64,000 nucleotides of DNA from Azorhizobium doebereinerae UFLA1-100 (GCF_000473085.1 NZ_AXBA01000001.1:186001-250000), one strand, 5' to 3'. Shown: positions 19,809-28,614, counted from the first letter of the stretch. Notes: generated by a model not told the origin, from the sequence alone. Numbers and translations: made by a program.

Positions 19809-20174
19809 ATGGCGATGGTTTGGTCTTTCACGGGTGGCGCCACCAGGGGCGGCGTGGCCCTGTGGGCGCTCGGCGCCGCGATCCTCCTGGCGCCGGTCCC
19901 GGTCGCGCTGGCCCAGAGCAGCGGCACGATCCCGCATATCGAGATCCATCCGCGCAAGCCGAACGTGATCCAGCTGCCCGTGATCCCGCAGGGCAATTAT
20001 CTGGATCCGGGGCCGGGGCCCGCCATCAAGCCGGACGTGTCGATCGGCGACGACCGCAACGAGGATTATGTTTTCCCGCCGAATCTCGGCGGTTTCGACG
20101 GTGGCTCCCCGCCCGGCGATCCCACCAGCGGTGGCGGCTGGAGCCCCCTACCCGGCGACACGCCGAGCTTCTGA
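19809..20174 (+). CDS. Uncharacterised exported Pro/Gly-rich protein
   Basis: About 121 residues from ATG 19809, which has a GGGGG stretch a few bases upstream; a GTG at 19785 would add eight residues. A signal peptide is present (LWALGAAILLAPVPVALAQS, cut after ALA). The mature part is about 75 residues, acidic and rich in Pro, Gly and Asp (IEIHPRKPNVIQLPVIPQGNY, then GPGPAIKPDVSIGDDRNEDYVFPP), with no cysteines and probably little fixed structure. I do not recognise a family. A strong terminator follows directly, which supports it being a real transcription unit. Confidence 0.65.
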   Translation: MAMVWSFTGGATRGGVALWALGAAILLAPVPVALAQSSGTIPHIEIHPRKPNVIQLPVIPQGNYLDPGPGPAIKPDVSIGDDRNEDYVFPPNLGGFDGGSPPGDPTSGGGWSPLPGDTPSF

Positions 20175-20194
20175 GGCTCGCGGAGGAAGACACG

Positions 20195-20230
20195 AAAAGG
20201 CCGGCCGCCCGTGGGGTGGCCGGCCTTTTT
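20195..20230. terminator. Strong bidirectional rho-independent terminator
   Basis: A 12-bp stem (AAAAGGCCGGCC / GGCCGGCCTTTT) with an 11-base loop is flanked by A on the left and T on the right. It can therefore end both the exported-protein gene on the plus strand and the convergent phosphatase-like gene on the minus strand. Confidence 0.85.
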
Positions 20231-20244
20231 CGTTCAGCGCGCGC

Positions 20245-20976
20245 TCAGTCCGCGCAATCGGTCTCGGCGGGATCAAGCCCGTCGGGCTGGCCCCAGTCGT
20301 TCTGCGGCAACTGGGCGAACGGCCCGGTGAAGACCTGCTTCTCCATCCGGAAGGACGTGGGAACGGGCGAGCCCGGTGCGTAATCGACGATCCAGAAATA
20401 ATCGTAGGTCTGGTCCGGCCAGGTCTCCGGCACGCCGGGCAGCCGGTCGAGATTGAGCGCGTAGCGCAGCGTCAACGCCCGCCGTTCCGGCGGCAGGGAG
20501 GCATCGGCGATATGGTCGTGCTCCCACACCACGATCACCGTCTTGCCGTCGAAGCGCGGATCGGTGAGCAGCGTCTCCGCCGCCTGCTTGGTGCGCTTGG
20601 CAAGATCGCTGTCGAACAGCCGGGGCTCCTTGCCAGCAGGAATCACCGAATAGAAGACTAGCGGCAGGTCCCAGGAATTGGCCAGCGGCGAAGCCGTCTC
20701 AATGGTGTGGATGGAGATGGTGTAGACCGCCTCGGGCGCCGTCCCGGGCGCGAACAGGCTGTTTGCGGCCTCCTTGCCGAGATACTGCTTCACAAGCGCC
20801 CGCGCCCGCTGCCGCCCGGTCTCGCACAGCCGGTAGGCGTCGGCCTTCTCGCCATGGCGCAGGATGATGAGCCGCGCCGGCGTGGCGGCGGCTGCCGAGA
20901 CCCCGGCCGCCAGCGCTGCCACGGACAGGGTCGCGGCCATCAAGGCCGCCGTGATGCTTCCAAGCCGCCTGCCCAT
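20245..20976 (-). CDS. Exported histidine-phosphatase-superfamily protein
   Basis: A 243-residue protein starting at 20976 (GGAGGG upstream) with a signal peptide of about 33 residues (LMAATLSVAALAAGVSAAAA). The mature N-terminus LIILRHGEKAD carries the RHG catalytic motif of the histidine phosphatase (phosphoglycerate-mutase-like) superfamily, and VVWEHDHIAD about 120 residues later supplies the second His. It is likely a periplasmic phosphatase of unknown substrate. The first 28 residues of the longer open frame lack signal-peptide character and were dropped. Confidence 0.75.
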   Translation of the reverse strand: MGRRLGSITAALMAATLSVAALAAGVSAAAATPARLIILRHGEKADAYRLCETGRQRARALVKQYLGKEAANSLFAPGTAPEAVYTISIHTIETASPLANSWDLPLVFYSVIPAGKEPRLFDSDLAKRTKQAAETLLTDPRFDGKTVIVVWEHDHIADASLPPERRALTLRYALNLDRLPGVPETWPDQTYDYFWIVDYAPGSPVPTSFRMEKQVFTGPFAQLPQNDWGQPDGLDPAETDCAD

Positions 20977-21058
20977 ATCCCGCCCTCCGCTGTCGGCGAG
21001 AGCAAAGCATGCTGCGTCGCCGCCCGCTACCCTGATGCCACAACAGGCGTACGGGCAC

Positions 21059-21088
21059 AAAAAAACGGCGGGGCATGGCCCCGCCGTT
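21059..21088 (-). terminator. Rho-independent terminator of rplM-rpsI
   Basis: Read on the minus strand, a perfect 11-bp GC-rich stem (AACGGCGGGGC / GCCCCGCCGTT) with a 3-base loop is followed by seven T, 25 bp after the rpsI stop. Confidence 0.9.
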
Positions 21089-21112
21089 CTTCCAACAGGT
21101 CTCGTCGACCGA

Positions 21113-21580
21113 TCAGCGCTTCGAGAACTGGAAGCTGCGGCGGGCCTTGGCCTTGCCGTACTTCTTGCGCTCGACCACGCGGCTGTCGCGGGTCAGGAAG
21201 CCACCCTTCTTCAGGGGGCTGCGCAGCTCGGGCTCATAATAGGTGAGCGCGCGGGAGATGCCGTGGCGCAGCGCGCCGGCCTGGCCGGAGAGGCCGCCGC
21301 CGGACACCGTGCACACCACGTCATACGCACCCTCGCGGGCCGCAGCAGCGAACGGCTGGTTGATGATGAGACGCAGCACCGGGCGGGCGAAATACACCTC
21401 AACAGCGCGGTCGTTCACCGTGATCTTGCCGGTGCCGGGGCGAACCCACACGCGGGCCACGGCGTCCTTGCGCTTGCCGGTGGCATAGGCACGGCCGAAC
21501 TTGTCCAGCTTCTGGACATGAACGGGCGCATCCTCGCCCTGGGTGGACAGCGCGTCGAGGGACTGGAGAACCTCGGCCAT
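21113..21580 (-). CDS. rpsI: 30S ribosomal protein S9
   Basis: A 155-residue small-subunit ribosomal protein; its C-terminal tail contacts P-site tRNA. The N-terminal extension of about 25 residues ([14 protein letters not shown]) is usual in alphaproteobacteria. Family signatures are [41 protein letters not shown] and the basic end [21 protein letters not shown]...FSKR. It is two bases downstream of rplM on the same strand, the conserved rplM-rpsI operon, and is closed by a strong terminator. Confidence 0.98.
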   Translation of the reverse strand: MAEVLQSLDALSTQGEDAPVHVQKLDKFGRAYATGKRKDAVARVWVRPGTGKITVNDRAVEVYFARPVLRLIINQPFAAAAREGAYDVVCTVSGGGLSGQAGALRHGISRALTYYEPELRSPLKKGGFLTRDSRVVERKKYGKAKARRSFQFSKR

Positions 21581-21582
21581 GG

Positions 21583-22044
21583 TCAGATCCTCACGTTCTT
21601 GCTGTTGAGGCTCGCCACGTCGAGCACCGTCGGCTGCTGCGCCTCATGCGGATGGGTCGAGCCCTTGTAGACGCGCAGGTTGCCCATGATCTTGCGACCG
21701 AGGGGACCGCGCGCGAGCATGCGCTCCACCGCCTTTTCGATCACGCGCTCCGGGAAACGGCCTTCGAGCAGGAACTTCGCAGTCCGCTCCTTGATGCCGC
21801 CCGGGAAGCCGGTGTGGTGATAATAGACCTTCTGGTCGCGCTTGCGGCCGGTCAGCACCACCTTCTCCGCATTGATCACCACGACGTTGTCGCCGGTGTC
21901 CACGTGGGGGGTGAAGATGGCGCGATGCTTGCCGCGCAGGCGCATGGCGATGACGGTCGCGAGACGGCCAACGACGAGGCCGGTCGCATCGATCACCACC
22001 CACTTCTTTTCGATTTCGGCAGGCTTGGCCGAATACGTCTTCAT
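21583..22044 (-). CDS. rplM: 50S ribosomal protein L13
   Basis: An early-assembly large-subunit protein of 153 residues. The start at 22044 ([19 protein letters not shown]) matches the family; the frame is open 32 codons further upstream, but that part is not L13-like. Motifs are [45 protein letters not shown] and [20 protein letters not shown]. It is the first gene of the rplM-rpsI operon. Confidence 0.98.
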   Translation of the reverse strand: MKTYSAKPAEIEKKWVVIDATGLVVGRLATVIAMRLRGKHRAIFTPHVDTGDNVVVINAEKVVLTGRKRDQKVYYHHTGFPGGIKERTAKFLLEGRFPERVIEKAVERMLARGPLGRKIMGNLRVYKGSTHPHEAQQPTVLDVASLNSKNVRI

Positions 22045-22187
22045 GGGGTTCGATTCCAAATGAGAAGGCCGAGCCGCGCACGCATCCGGGCTCCGCTCGA
22101 CGATGAGAGGGCTTCTAGCGGAGGCGGCTTTTACGGTCAACGTCGCGTCGAGCTATAATATCAAGCAAATTCAATGGCTTATAAAAA

Positions 22188-22203
22188 TGGTGTTATAGCA
22201 CCA
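22188..22203. promoter_or_regulatory. Near-perfect 16-bp palindrome in the AT-rich region upstream of rplM
   Basis: TGGTG and CACCA arms flank an AT-rich centre (TTATAG), about 145 bp upstream of the rplM start, within a locally AT-rich stretch at 22140-22225 that probably holds the rplM promoter. It could be an operator or a weak hairpin; no known regulator motif was matched. Confidence 0.25.
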
Positions 22204-22240
22204 TGAAATAAAGCCTGTTTTTGCGGGAATTTGCGGGGCC

Positions 22241-22828
22241 TCACGCGCCCCGCTCGCCCAGTTGGCGCATCTTGAGCAGCCAGTGCTGCCGCTCGGCGAG
22301 GCTCGCCGCGTCCACGCGGCCGAAATAGGTGTGGCGCACCGGGCTCATGCCGGAAAAGCCGAGGATGCCTTCATCGACGCTGCGCACCCCGGGCGCGAAG
22401 AAGAAGCAGCGATAGATGAAGGCCGGCGTGCCCATGGTGACGACGAGGCGGGCCGAACGGCCGGTGAGCAGCGCGCGCGGAAACGAATGCTCGCCCGGCA
22501 GGAAGGCGATGCCCGGGCGCATGAGCTGCTCCAGGAAGGCCTTCAGCACCGCCGGAAGCGTGCCCAGCCACAGGGGAAACAGCAGCACCACATGGTCGGC
22601 GGCGATCAGCGCGTCGCGCACGCCGTTGAGCCCCTCCGGCAAGGCGTCCATCTCGAAGGCGGCCTGGGACCGCAGCAGCGGGAAATCGAGCCGCCCCACA
22701 TCCACGCGCATGACCCGGTGCCCCGCCGATTCCGCCCCCGCCGCATAGGCGTCGGCAAGACCGTGGCACAGATGTCCCCCGGCTCCGTCCGGATGCCCCT
22801 GAATGATGAGGATGGACTTCTGTCCCAT
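22241..22828 (-). CDS. NAD(P)H dehydrogenase (quinone) family flavoprotein
   Basis: A 195-residue flavodoxin-fold protein of the NQO/KefF type. The N-terminal ILIIQGHPDGAGGHLCHGLAD is the FMN/FAD phosphate-binding loop, and VVLLFPLWLGTLPAVLKAFLEQ (about residues 78-100) is the flavin/quinone-site helix with the conserved P-L-W. VVTMGTPAFIYRCFF near residue 130 corresponds to the TxG segment. Such enzymes carry out two-electron reduction of quinones using NAD(P)H. Most family members have P-x-W-W-x-G-x-P-A; here the second W is L. No co-transcribed partner is evident. Confidence 0.82.
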   Translation of the reverse strand: MGQKSILIIQGHPDGAGGHLCHGLADAYAAGAESAGHRVMRVDVGRLDFPLLRSQAAFEMDALPEGLNGVRDALIAADHVVLLFPLWLGTLPAVLKAFLEQLMRPGIAFLPGEHSFPRALLTGRSARLVVTMGTPAFIYRCFFFAPGVRSVDEGILGFSGMSPVRHTYFGRVDAASLAERQHWLLKMRQLGERGA

Positions 22829-22899
22829 CGCACGCGTTCCCCCGTCTTGCGCCAGGGTGGAAGCGCGCGATGCGAAGCGCCTTGATCGAGGTCAGCCGC

Positions 22900-23337
22900 T
22901 CAGCGGCTGGGAATGGAATAGGTGGCGACGCAATGGGCCACAAGTTCGTGGCTCTTGGACGTGCGCAGGCCGATCTCGCCCACCGCCAGCCGCCGCCCCA
23001 CCTTGATCAGATGGGCGTCGGCGATGACCGCGCCCGGCTCGGGCTTGCGCAGGAAATTGATGTTGAGGTTGGTGGTCACCGCCAGCGTCACCGGGCCCAG
23101 TTCGGCCAGGAGCGCCACATACATGGTGACGTCGGCCAGCGCCATCAGCGCCGGACCGGACACGGTTCCCCCCGGACGCAGGTGTTCGTTGCCCGCCTCA
23201 AGGCGCACCGTTGCGGCGCCCGGAGCGATCGCTTCGATGCGGTGGGGACGGCCAGGCCCAAAGGATTGGGGATATTCCCGCGAGAGGAATTCCTCCATAT
23301 CGCTCACCGACATTGCGGCGCCACGAACCGACAGCAT
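22900..23337 (-). CDS. PaaI-type hotdog thioesterase
   Basis: A protein of about 145 residues with the 4HBT hotdog fold. The central helix region GNEHLRPGGTVSGPALMALADVTMYVAL contains the conserved G-G-x-x-x-x-P-A-L-M-x-x-A-D pattern where the catalytic Asp/Glu sits. The later strands TTNLNINFLRKPEPG and ADAHLIKVGRRLAVGEI match PaaI/YdiI-like acyl-CoA thioesterases. AGGGAG lies 10 bases before the ATG at 23337; ATGs at 23346 and 23313 are alternatives. It is divergent from the enoyl-CoA hydratase-like gene 101 bp away, so the pair may share regulation in acyl-CoA metabolism. Confidence 0.85.
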   Translation of the reverse strand: MLSVRGAAMSVSDMEEFLSREYPQSFGPGRPHRIEAIAPGAATVRLEAGNEHLRPGGTVSGPALMALADVTMYVALLAELGPVTLAVTTNLNINFLRKPEPGAVIADAHLIKVGRRLAVGEIGLRTSKSHELVAHCVATYSIPSR

Positions 23338-23438
23338 CGCTCTCATTCTCCCTGTGTGGCGTACATATGACATGACCAAGCTTGTTTGAAACTGCATAAG
23401 ACGAAGTCAACGTCCGTGCATAAGGCGGGAGGACAACC

Positions 23439-24263
23439 GTGACCGAGGCCCATCTGGCGCACCCAGCCGCGCCCGAACCCTTTACCCGCATGGATCGGCA
23501 TGGCGGCGTCGCCGTCCTGACCCTCACCCGCCCCTCCAGCCGCAACAGCCTCTCCGAAGGCATGATGTCAGCCTTGACAGACTGCCTTGACGGACTCGCG
23601 ACGGACCCGGAGGTGCGCGCCATCGTCCTCGCCGCCGAGGGCCCGGCCTTTTCCGCCGGCCACGACCTGAAGGAAATCCAGGCCCGCCGCACCGATCCGG
23701 ATCGCGGCCGCGCCTATTTCGAAGGCGTGCTCAAGCGGTGCGCGAGCCTGATGCTGCGCATCGTCCGCCAGCCGCAGCCGTTGATCGCGGCGGTGGAGGG
23801 CATGGCCACCGCCGCCGGGTGCCAGCTTGTGGCGAGCTGCGACCTCGCGGTGGCGGGCGCGGGCGCCCGATTCTGCACGCCGGGGGTCAATATCGGCCTG
23901 TTCTGCCATACGCCCATGGTCGCTCTGTCCCGCTCGGTCGCGCGCAAGCACGCCATGGAAATGCTGCTGCTGGGCGAATGGGTGCCGGCCGAAGAGGCGC
24001 ATCGCCTCGGTCTGGTCAACCGCGTGGTGGCGTCCGGCCAGGCCCTTGAGGCGGCCCTCGGCCTCGCCGGCCAGATCGCCGCGAAGTCCCGCGTTCCGGT
24101 CAAGCTTGGCAAGGCCGCCTTCTACGCCCAGGCGGAGATGGGTCTCGACGACGCCTATGACTATGCCTCCCAGGTGATGGCCGAGAACATGCTCGCCCGG
24201 GACGCGGACGAAGGCATCTCGGCCATGATCGGCAAGCGCCCCCCGCACTGGGAGGACCGCTGA
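23439..24263 (+). CDS. Enoyl-CoA hydratase/isomerase family protein, ECHDC3-like
   Basis: A 274-residue crotonase-fold protein with a GTG start and GGGAGGA upstream. The first oxyanion-hole element FSAGHDLKEI (residues 71-80) and the second TAAGCQLVASCD (about 124-135) are present. The two glutamates that catalyse hydration in classical enoyl-CoA hydratase are replaced: Gln129 stands for the first and Gly149 for the second. The stretch NIGLFCHTPMVALSRSVARKHAMEMLL resembles the ECHDC3 branch, whose activity is poorly defined. A typical hydratase reaction is therefore unlikely. It is divergent from the PaaI-type thioesterase. Confidence 0.85.
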   Translation: MTEAHLAHPAAPEPFTRMDRHGGVAVLTLTRPSSRNSLSEGMMSALTDCLDGLATDPEVRAIVLAAEGPAFSAGHDLKEIQARRTDPDRGRAYFEGVLKRCASLMLRIVRQPQPLIAAVEGMATAAGCQLVASCDLAVAGAGARFCTPGVNIGLFCHTPMVALSRSVARKHAMEMLLLGEWVPAEEAHRLGLVNRVVASGQALEAALGLAGQIAAKSRVPVKLGKAAFYAQAEMGLDDAYDYASQVMAENMLARDADEGISAMIGKRPPHWEDR

Positions 24264-24387
24264 GATGGAAACCGCTGGAATGCTTGCAGGTACCCCCGTC
24301 TCAACCTTTACGATCTATCAACCATAAGGGCCCACCCTTTCGCCGGGATGTCCTGCGCGGTGCAGGCGCACGCGGAAGGGCCGAGCG

Positions 24388-25830
24388 ATGTCGCAGGCAT
24401 TCGCCTACGAAGCAGAGATGGACGGTGACCGTGCGCGCCCCTCGCCGCTGGCGCGCCGTGGGCTGACGCTGGCCTGGACGCTGTTCGCCCTTCTCGTGCT
24501 CTCCCTGCTGTTTCCCTTCCGCTACACCTCGCATGCCGAGCTCAGCTTCGATGTCGCCGCCCAGCCGACCCCCTCGGTGGTGCGCGGCGCGATCCAATTG
24601 CTGTCGTCGCGGGAGATGGCGTTCGATGTGGTGCGCGCCCTCGGGCCGGCGGACGCCGCCGCCCTCGCCGCCCAGGCCGGCTCCCGGCTCTCCAGCCTCT
24701 GGCGCCGGCCGGATACGGACGAATCAGCCGTGCAGGCCCGCGCTGCCCGCACCCTCGCGCAAGCGCTGCGGGTCAGCGCCCAGCAGGGCGGGCGGGCGTT
24801 GGACATCGCCGTGTCGCTGCCCGACGCCAGCCGTGCGGCGCGCGTGGCGGACGCCTATGCCGGCGCCCTGCTGACGCTCGACGCCAGCGTGCGTACCACC
24901 GCCGAGGAGGCGCGCGAGCCCTCGCCGCCGCTGCGCCTCGCAGGGGCGGCGACCGCCGTCCGTCTCCCCGACGCGCCGTCGGCCGGCGTCCTGGTCCTGC
25001 TCGGGCTCGCCATCGGCCTGCTCGCCACCCTCACCGTCCACCTGCGCCAACGCCCCGGCCGGCCGACGGGCGTGGTGGCGGACGGCGTGCTGCCGCGCGA
25101 AATCCCCAGCGACCGCCGGGTGTCCTGGCTGCGCTCCGCCGGCGGCGCGAGCCTCGGGCCGGAGGCCGCCGTGGATCGCCTCATCGATACCGTGGGGTCA
25201 GCCGCGCGCTGCGACCTCGTGGTCCTGACCTCCAGCGACCTGCCGGAAGAAGCCGCCGCCTGCAGCCTCGCGCTTGCCCGGCGCCTCGCGGAAAGCGAGG
25301 ATCAGGTGGTGCTGGTGGCGCTCGACGGCGATGCCGCCGCCTTCACCCACCTGCTGGCGGATCCTCGCGCGCCGGGCGTGGCCGAGCTGTTGTTCGGCGT
25401 GGCCGGATTCAGCGAGGCGATCCACCGCGACGGCGCCTCGCGCGCCCATCTCATCCCGCCCGGGCGCGACAGCCGGGGCGGACCGAGCGTGGTCGGCGCC
25501 GAGCGGCTGACGCTGATCTTGCAGTCCCTGCGCCAGACCTACAGCCGGGTGATCGTGTCCGCGCCGAGCCTTGCCGGCACGCCGGGGGCCGAGCGTCTCG
25601 CCGCCTTGGCGCCGCTGCTCATCGCCCTGCACGAGGACGACGCCTCGACCCCGGCGGCGGTGGAGACCTATGACGCGCTGGCGGCCAAGGGCTTCACCAA
25701 CGTGGCCATGCTGCCGCTGGCGTTCGAGGACGCCGCCTCTGCCGCGCACGAGACGCCGGACGACACGCCGCCGGCGCTGCCCGTGCCGACCCTGATGGCC
25801 GTGGCGCAGCCTATCTCGTTCGCGGCCTGA
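24388..25830 (+). CDS. Wzz/Wzc-like polysaccharide co-polymerase with degenerate tyrosine-kinase domain
   Basis: A 480-residue protein from ATG 24388 (GGAAGGG upstream). It has two membrane segments (about residues 26-43 and 199-217) around a 150-residue periplasmic loop, then a cytoplasmic domain with the Rossmann pattern of BY-kinases (DLVVLTSSDLPEEAAACSLA, VVLVALDGDAAAF, RVIVSAPSLAG). This is the chain-length regulator plus Wzc arrangement used in exopolysaccharide export. The Walker A glycine-lysine loop is missing (TSSDLPEEAA occupies its position) and no C-terminal tyrosine cluster is seen, so kinase activity is improbable. It stands alone here; the polysaccharide genes at 60-64 kb are far away. 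Confidence 0.65.
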   Translation: MSQAFAYEAEMDGDRARPSPLARRGLTLAWTLFALLVLSLLFPFRYTSHAELSFDVAAQPTPSVVRGAIQLLSSREMAFDVVRALGPADAAALAAQAGSRLSSLWRRPDTDESAVQARAARTLAQALRVSAQQGGRALDIAVSLPDASRAARVADAYAGALLTLDASVRTTAEEAREPSPPLRLAGAATAVRLPDAPSAGVLVLLGLAIGLLATLTVHLRQRPGRPTGVVADGVLPREIPSDRRVSWLRSAGGASLGPEAAVDRLIDTVGSAARCDLVVLTSSDLPEEAAACSLALARRLAESEDQVVLVALDGDAAAFTHLLADPRAPGVAELLFGVAGFSEAIHRDGASRAHLIPPGRDSRGGPSVVGAERLTLILQSLRQTYSRVIVSAPSLAGTPGAERLAALAPLLIALHEDDASTPAAVETYDALAAKGFTNVAMLPLAFEDAASAAHETPDDTPPALPVPTLMAVAQPISFAA

Positions 25831-25834
25831 GCCG

Positions 25835-26047
25835 TCAGGCCCGGCGGTCCGGCTTCTCCATCCAGCGGATCAGCAGCGCGGCCGGGATCACCCACAGGAT
25901 GCCCAGCAGCACGTAGCTCACCGTCTGCCACCCCGCCGGCAGGTCCGTGACCCGGCCCTGGGCCAGCGCCATGGCGCCAATCGCCCATACAACCACAAGC
26001 ACCAGCAGCAGCACCGTGCCGATCAGCTTGCGCACGCGCTGGCGCAT
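25835..26047 (-). CDS. DUF2842 small membrane protein
   Basis: A 70-residue protein with two transmembrane helices (LIGTVLLLVLVVVWAIGAMALA and SYVLLGILWVIPAALLIRWM) joined by a short Pro/Gly loop. It starts MRQRVRKLIGT and ends with a basic EKPDRRA. This is the DUF2842 pattern, found in alphaproteobacteria and of unknown function. It is convergent with the co-polymerase gene, 4 bp apart, and divergent from ctaA, next to which DUF2842 genes are commonly found. Confidence 0.85.
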   Translation of the reverse strand: MRQRVRKLIGTVLLLVLVVVWAIGAMALAQGRVTDLPAGWQTVSYVLLGILWVIPAALLIRWMEKPDRRA

Positions 26048-26269
26048 GCTCGCCTCCCATCTTGAATCAAGGTGTTAAGTTTTCTATTTTATGATTAATT
26101 ATCAGTTGTTTACTTGAATATTTTCATCCAATAAATCACCTCAAGCGCACCGTCCTGCTCGCCCTTGTTGAAGGCCGGCTTCCCGCCAGCGACCACCGGA
26201 CGCCTTGCGCCGCCTCGCCCCGCTCTATAACGGATCGCTCCGGGCGGGCATATGCGGGAGCAGGAAGTG

Positions 26270-27370
26270 ATGTCGCAGGTCCAGGGCATCGCCGTCGCGG
26301 ATGCAGCCGCCAGCCCGGCGACCGCAGGGTCTCGCGCCGTGCGCATGTGGCTCTATGTCGTGGCGGCCCTCATCGTCGCCATGGTGGTGGTGGGCGGCGC
26401 CACGCGCCTCACCGAATCCGGCCTGTCCATCACCGAATGGAAGCCGGTGACCGGCGCCCTGCCCCCGCTGTCGGACGCCGACTGGCAGGCCGAGTTCGAC
26501 AAGTACAAGACCATCCCGCAATACGAGATCCTCAACAAGGGCATGGGCCTGGAGGACTTCAAGCGGATCTTCTGGTGGGAATGGGCTCATCGCCTGCTGG
26601 GCCGGGTGATCGGCCTCGCCTTCTTCCTGCCCTTCGTCTATTTCGCGGCGCGCGGCATGTTGCGCGGCGCCCTGCTCGCCCGCTGCCTCGCTTTGTTCCT
26701 GCTGGGCGGCCTGCAAGGGGCGGTCGGCTGGTGGATGGTGGCCTCCGGCCTCACCGCGCGGACCTCCGTCAGCCAGTATCGCCTCGCCATCCACCTGACG
26801 CTGGCGTGCGTCATCCTCGCCGCCGTGGTCGCCGTGGCGCGCGGGCTCACCGCGCGGGGCACGCAGGCCGTTCCCCGCCGCCTGCGCGCGACCGCTTATG
26901 GGCTGGTCGGCCTCGTGCTGGTGCAGATCTTCGCCGGCGGGCTGGTCGCCGGCCTGGACGCGGGCCTGACGTTCAACACCTGGCCATTGATGGACGGGCG
27001 GCTCATTCCCGCCGCCGCCCAGCTCGGCGCCATGGAGCCGGCGTGGCGCAACCTGTTCGAGAATGTGATGACGGTGCAGTTCGTGCACCGGATGATCGCC
27101 TACACGCTGTTCGCCGTGGCGATCCTGCACGCCCTCGACGCATCCCGCACCGGCGGGCGGGCGGCACGCGGCGCGCTGCTGCTGCTGGCACTGGTGAGCG
27201 TGCAGGCGACCCTCGGCATCCTGACCCTGGTGCACATGGTGCCGCTGGACCTCGCGCTCGCCCATCAGTTGGGCGCAACGCTGGTGCTTGTTGCGGCCAC
27301 GGTGCATGCCAGCGACCTTGCCCGCTCCCGCGCGCCGGCCGCCGGGCCGGCCTTGTTGCGCGCCGGCTGA
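26270..27370 (+). CDS. ctaA: Heme A synthase
   Basis: Membrane enzyme that oxidises the C8 methyl group of heme O to give heme A for aa3-type cytochrome oxidase. About 366 residues from ATG 26270, which has GGAGCAGGAAG upstream. Eight transmembrane segments are evident. Conserved heme-ligand regions are [18 protein letters not shown] (near residue 44), [12 protein letters not shown] (His near 110), RLAIHLTLA (His near 175), [11 protein letters not shown] (His near 270) and [11 protein letters not shown] (His near 330). Type 2 CtaA proteins of alphaproteobacteria have this length and lack the paired N-terminal cysteines of Bacillus CtaA. Confidence 0.95.
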   Translation: MSQVQGIAVADAAASPATAGSRAVRMWLYVVAALIVAMVVVGGATRLTESGLSITEWKPVTGALPPLSDADWQAEFDKYKTIPQYEILNKGMGLEDFKRIFWWEWAHRLLGRVIGLAFFLPFVYFAARGMLRGALLARCLALFLLGGLQGAVGWWMVASGLTARTSVSQYRLAIHLTLACVILAAVVAVARGLTARGTQAVPRRLRATAYGLVGLVLVQIFAGGLVAGLDAGLTFNTWPLMDGRLIPAAAQLGAMEPAWRNLFENVMTVQFVHRMIAYTLFAVAILHALDASRTGGRAARGALLLLALVSVQATLGILTLVHMVPLDLALAHQLGATLVLVAATVHASDLARSRAPAAGPALLRAG

Positions 27371-27403
27371 GGCCGGTGCCAGCTCAGCCCAGGCGTCCCG
27401 GGC

Positions 27404-28105
27404 TCAGCCCATGAACAGGGCCACCAGCGGCGCCATCATCAGGTTGAAGCAGCCGGCGAGGATCATCACCAATCCGGCGATGGAACCTTCCTCCGCGCCG
27501 ATCTGGCGGGCCTTGGCGACGCCCGCGCCGTGGGCGCCCATGCCGAGGAAGGCGCCGCGCGCCAAGGACGAGCGCAGCGGCATGAAGCGCAGCATGAACT
27601 CGCCCAGCGCCGCGCCGGTCACGCCGGTGATGATGACGAACACCGCCGTCAGTTCCGGCATGCCGCCCAGGTCGCTCGACACCGCCATGGCGAAGGGCGT
27701 GCTGGTGGAACGCGGCAGCAGGCTGGTGCGCAGCGCGGTGGGCAGGTCCAGCCAGGAGGCCAGGGCGAAGGCGGTGCCGATGGCCGTGGCGCTGCCGATG
27801 GCGACGCCCGCCAGCAGTATGGGCCAATGCCGCTTGATGGTCTCGCGATGCTCGTAGAGCGGGATGGCGAAGGCCACCGTGGCCGGCCCCATCATCAAGG
27901 CGATCCAGTGGGTGCCGCGGATGTAGGAGGCATAGCCGGTATGCATCAGCACGACGATGATGCCCACCGAGATCGGCGCCAGGAGCAGCGGGGAGGACCA
28001 CCAGGCCTGCCAGCGCGCGTTGATCATGCGCGCCACCACGTAGCAGCCGATGGTCACCACGGACCAGAACAGCGCGGTGAGGAGGCCCTGCAAGGCGTCA
28101 GGCAT
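27404..28105 (-). CDS. lrgB: LrgB/CidB family membrane protein
   Basis: A 233-residue, multi-pass protein with the LrgB pattern: LLAPISVGIIVVL near the N-terminus, ALMMGPATVAFAIPLYEHRETIKRHW (about residues 70-95), SLLPRSTSTPFAMAVS (about 128-143) and the C-terminal GMGAHGAGVAKARQIG. LrgAB/CidAB proteins are linked to murein hydrolase control, to pyruvate or glycolate transport in some lineages, and to overflow metabolism. It overlaps the lrgA-like gene by 8 bp, so the two are a coupled operon. Confidence 0.92.
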   Translation of the reverse strand: MPDALQGLLTALFWSVVTIGCYVVARMINARWQAWWSSPLLLAPISVGIIVVLMHTGYASYIRGTHWIALMMGPATVAFAIPLYEHRETIKRHWPILLAGVAIGSATAIGTAFALASWLDLPTALRTSLLPRSTSTPFAMAVSSDLGGMPELTAVFVIITGVTGAALGEFMLRFMPLRSSLARGAFLGMGAHGAGVAKARQIGAEEGSIAGLVMILAGCFNLMMAPLVALFMG

Positions 28106-28493
28106 GACGGGCCTGCCAGCGGTAGCACAGGTCCACGGTCATGGCGGTGGCGCCCATCACCAGCACCGTGCCGACCACGATCACCGCGGCGATCTTCAGC
28201 CCCACCGCGCCCATGAACTCCTGGTGGTCCAGGACGGCGAGCACCGAGGGCACGAAGAACAGCAGCATTTCCGCCAGCAGCCAGCGGGCGCCGCCGCTGA
28301 CGCTGTGGACCTTGAGCAGGCCGGTGCCGAACAGCGCCAGCAGGGCCAGCATGCCGATGACCCCGCCCGGCACCGGCAGGCCGGCGGCGCGGGTGGCCGT
28401 GTCGCTGACAAACCAGACGCCTGCCAGGGCAACGACCTGGGCAAAACGTGTGCGGCGCAACATAATCAGATGACGGAGCTGGGGGCGGTTCAT
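28098..28493 (-). CDS. lrgA: CidA/LrgA family holin-like protein
   Basis: A 131-residue protein with four predicted membrane helices. The family core is the first helix QVVALAGVWFVSDTATRAAGLPVPGGVIGM, with the conserved L-P-x-P-G-x-x-x-G-M, and the RWLLAEMLLFFVPSVLAVLDH segment. It is the first gene of a two-gene unit with lrgB and is divergent from a LysR regulator, the usual control arrangement (CidR/LrgR-like). Confidence 0.92.
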   Translation of the reverse strand: MNRPQLRHLIMLRRTRFAQVVALAGVWFVSDTATRAAGLPVPGGVIGMLALLALFGTGLLKVHSVSGGARWLLAEMLLFFVPSVLAVLDHQEFMGAVGLKIAAVIVVGTVLVMGATAMTVDLCYRWQARHA

Positions 28494-28575
28494 GGCAATG
28501 CTTTGATAAGGCTGGAAGGCGTCGGTGGTCCCGACTTGCCGAGCAGCCTACGCTGCGATGCACTATGCGTAAAAT

Positions 28576-28590
28576 GAATTGGTGGAATTC
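28576..28590. promoter_or_regulatory. 15-bp palindrome between lrgA and its divergent LysR gene
   Basis: GAATT-N5-AATTC is a perfect inverted repeat 25 bp upstream of the LysR start and 83 bp from the lrgA start. LysR regulators commonly bind interrupted palindromes of about this size in such divergent regions, though the strict T-N11-A signature is not met at this centre. Confidence 0.3.
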
Positions 28591-28614
28591 AGACAAGTCG
28601 CATATGGAATAGAG

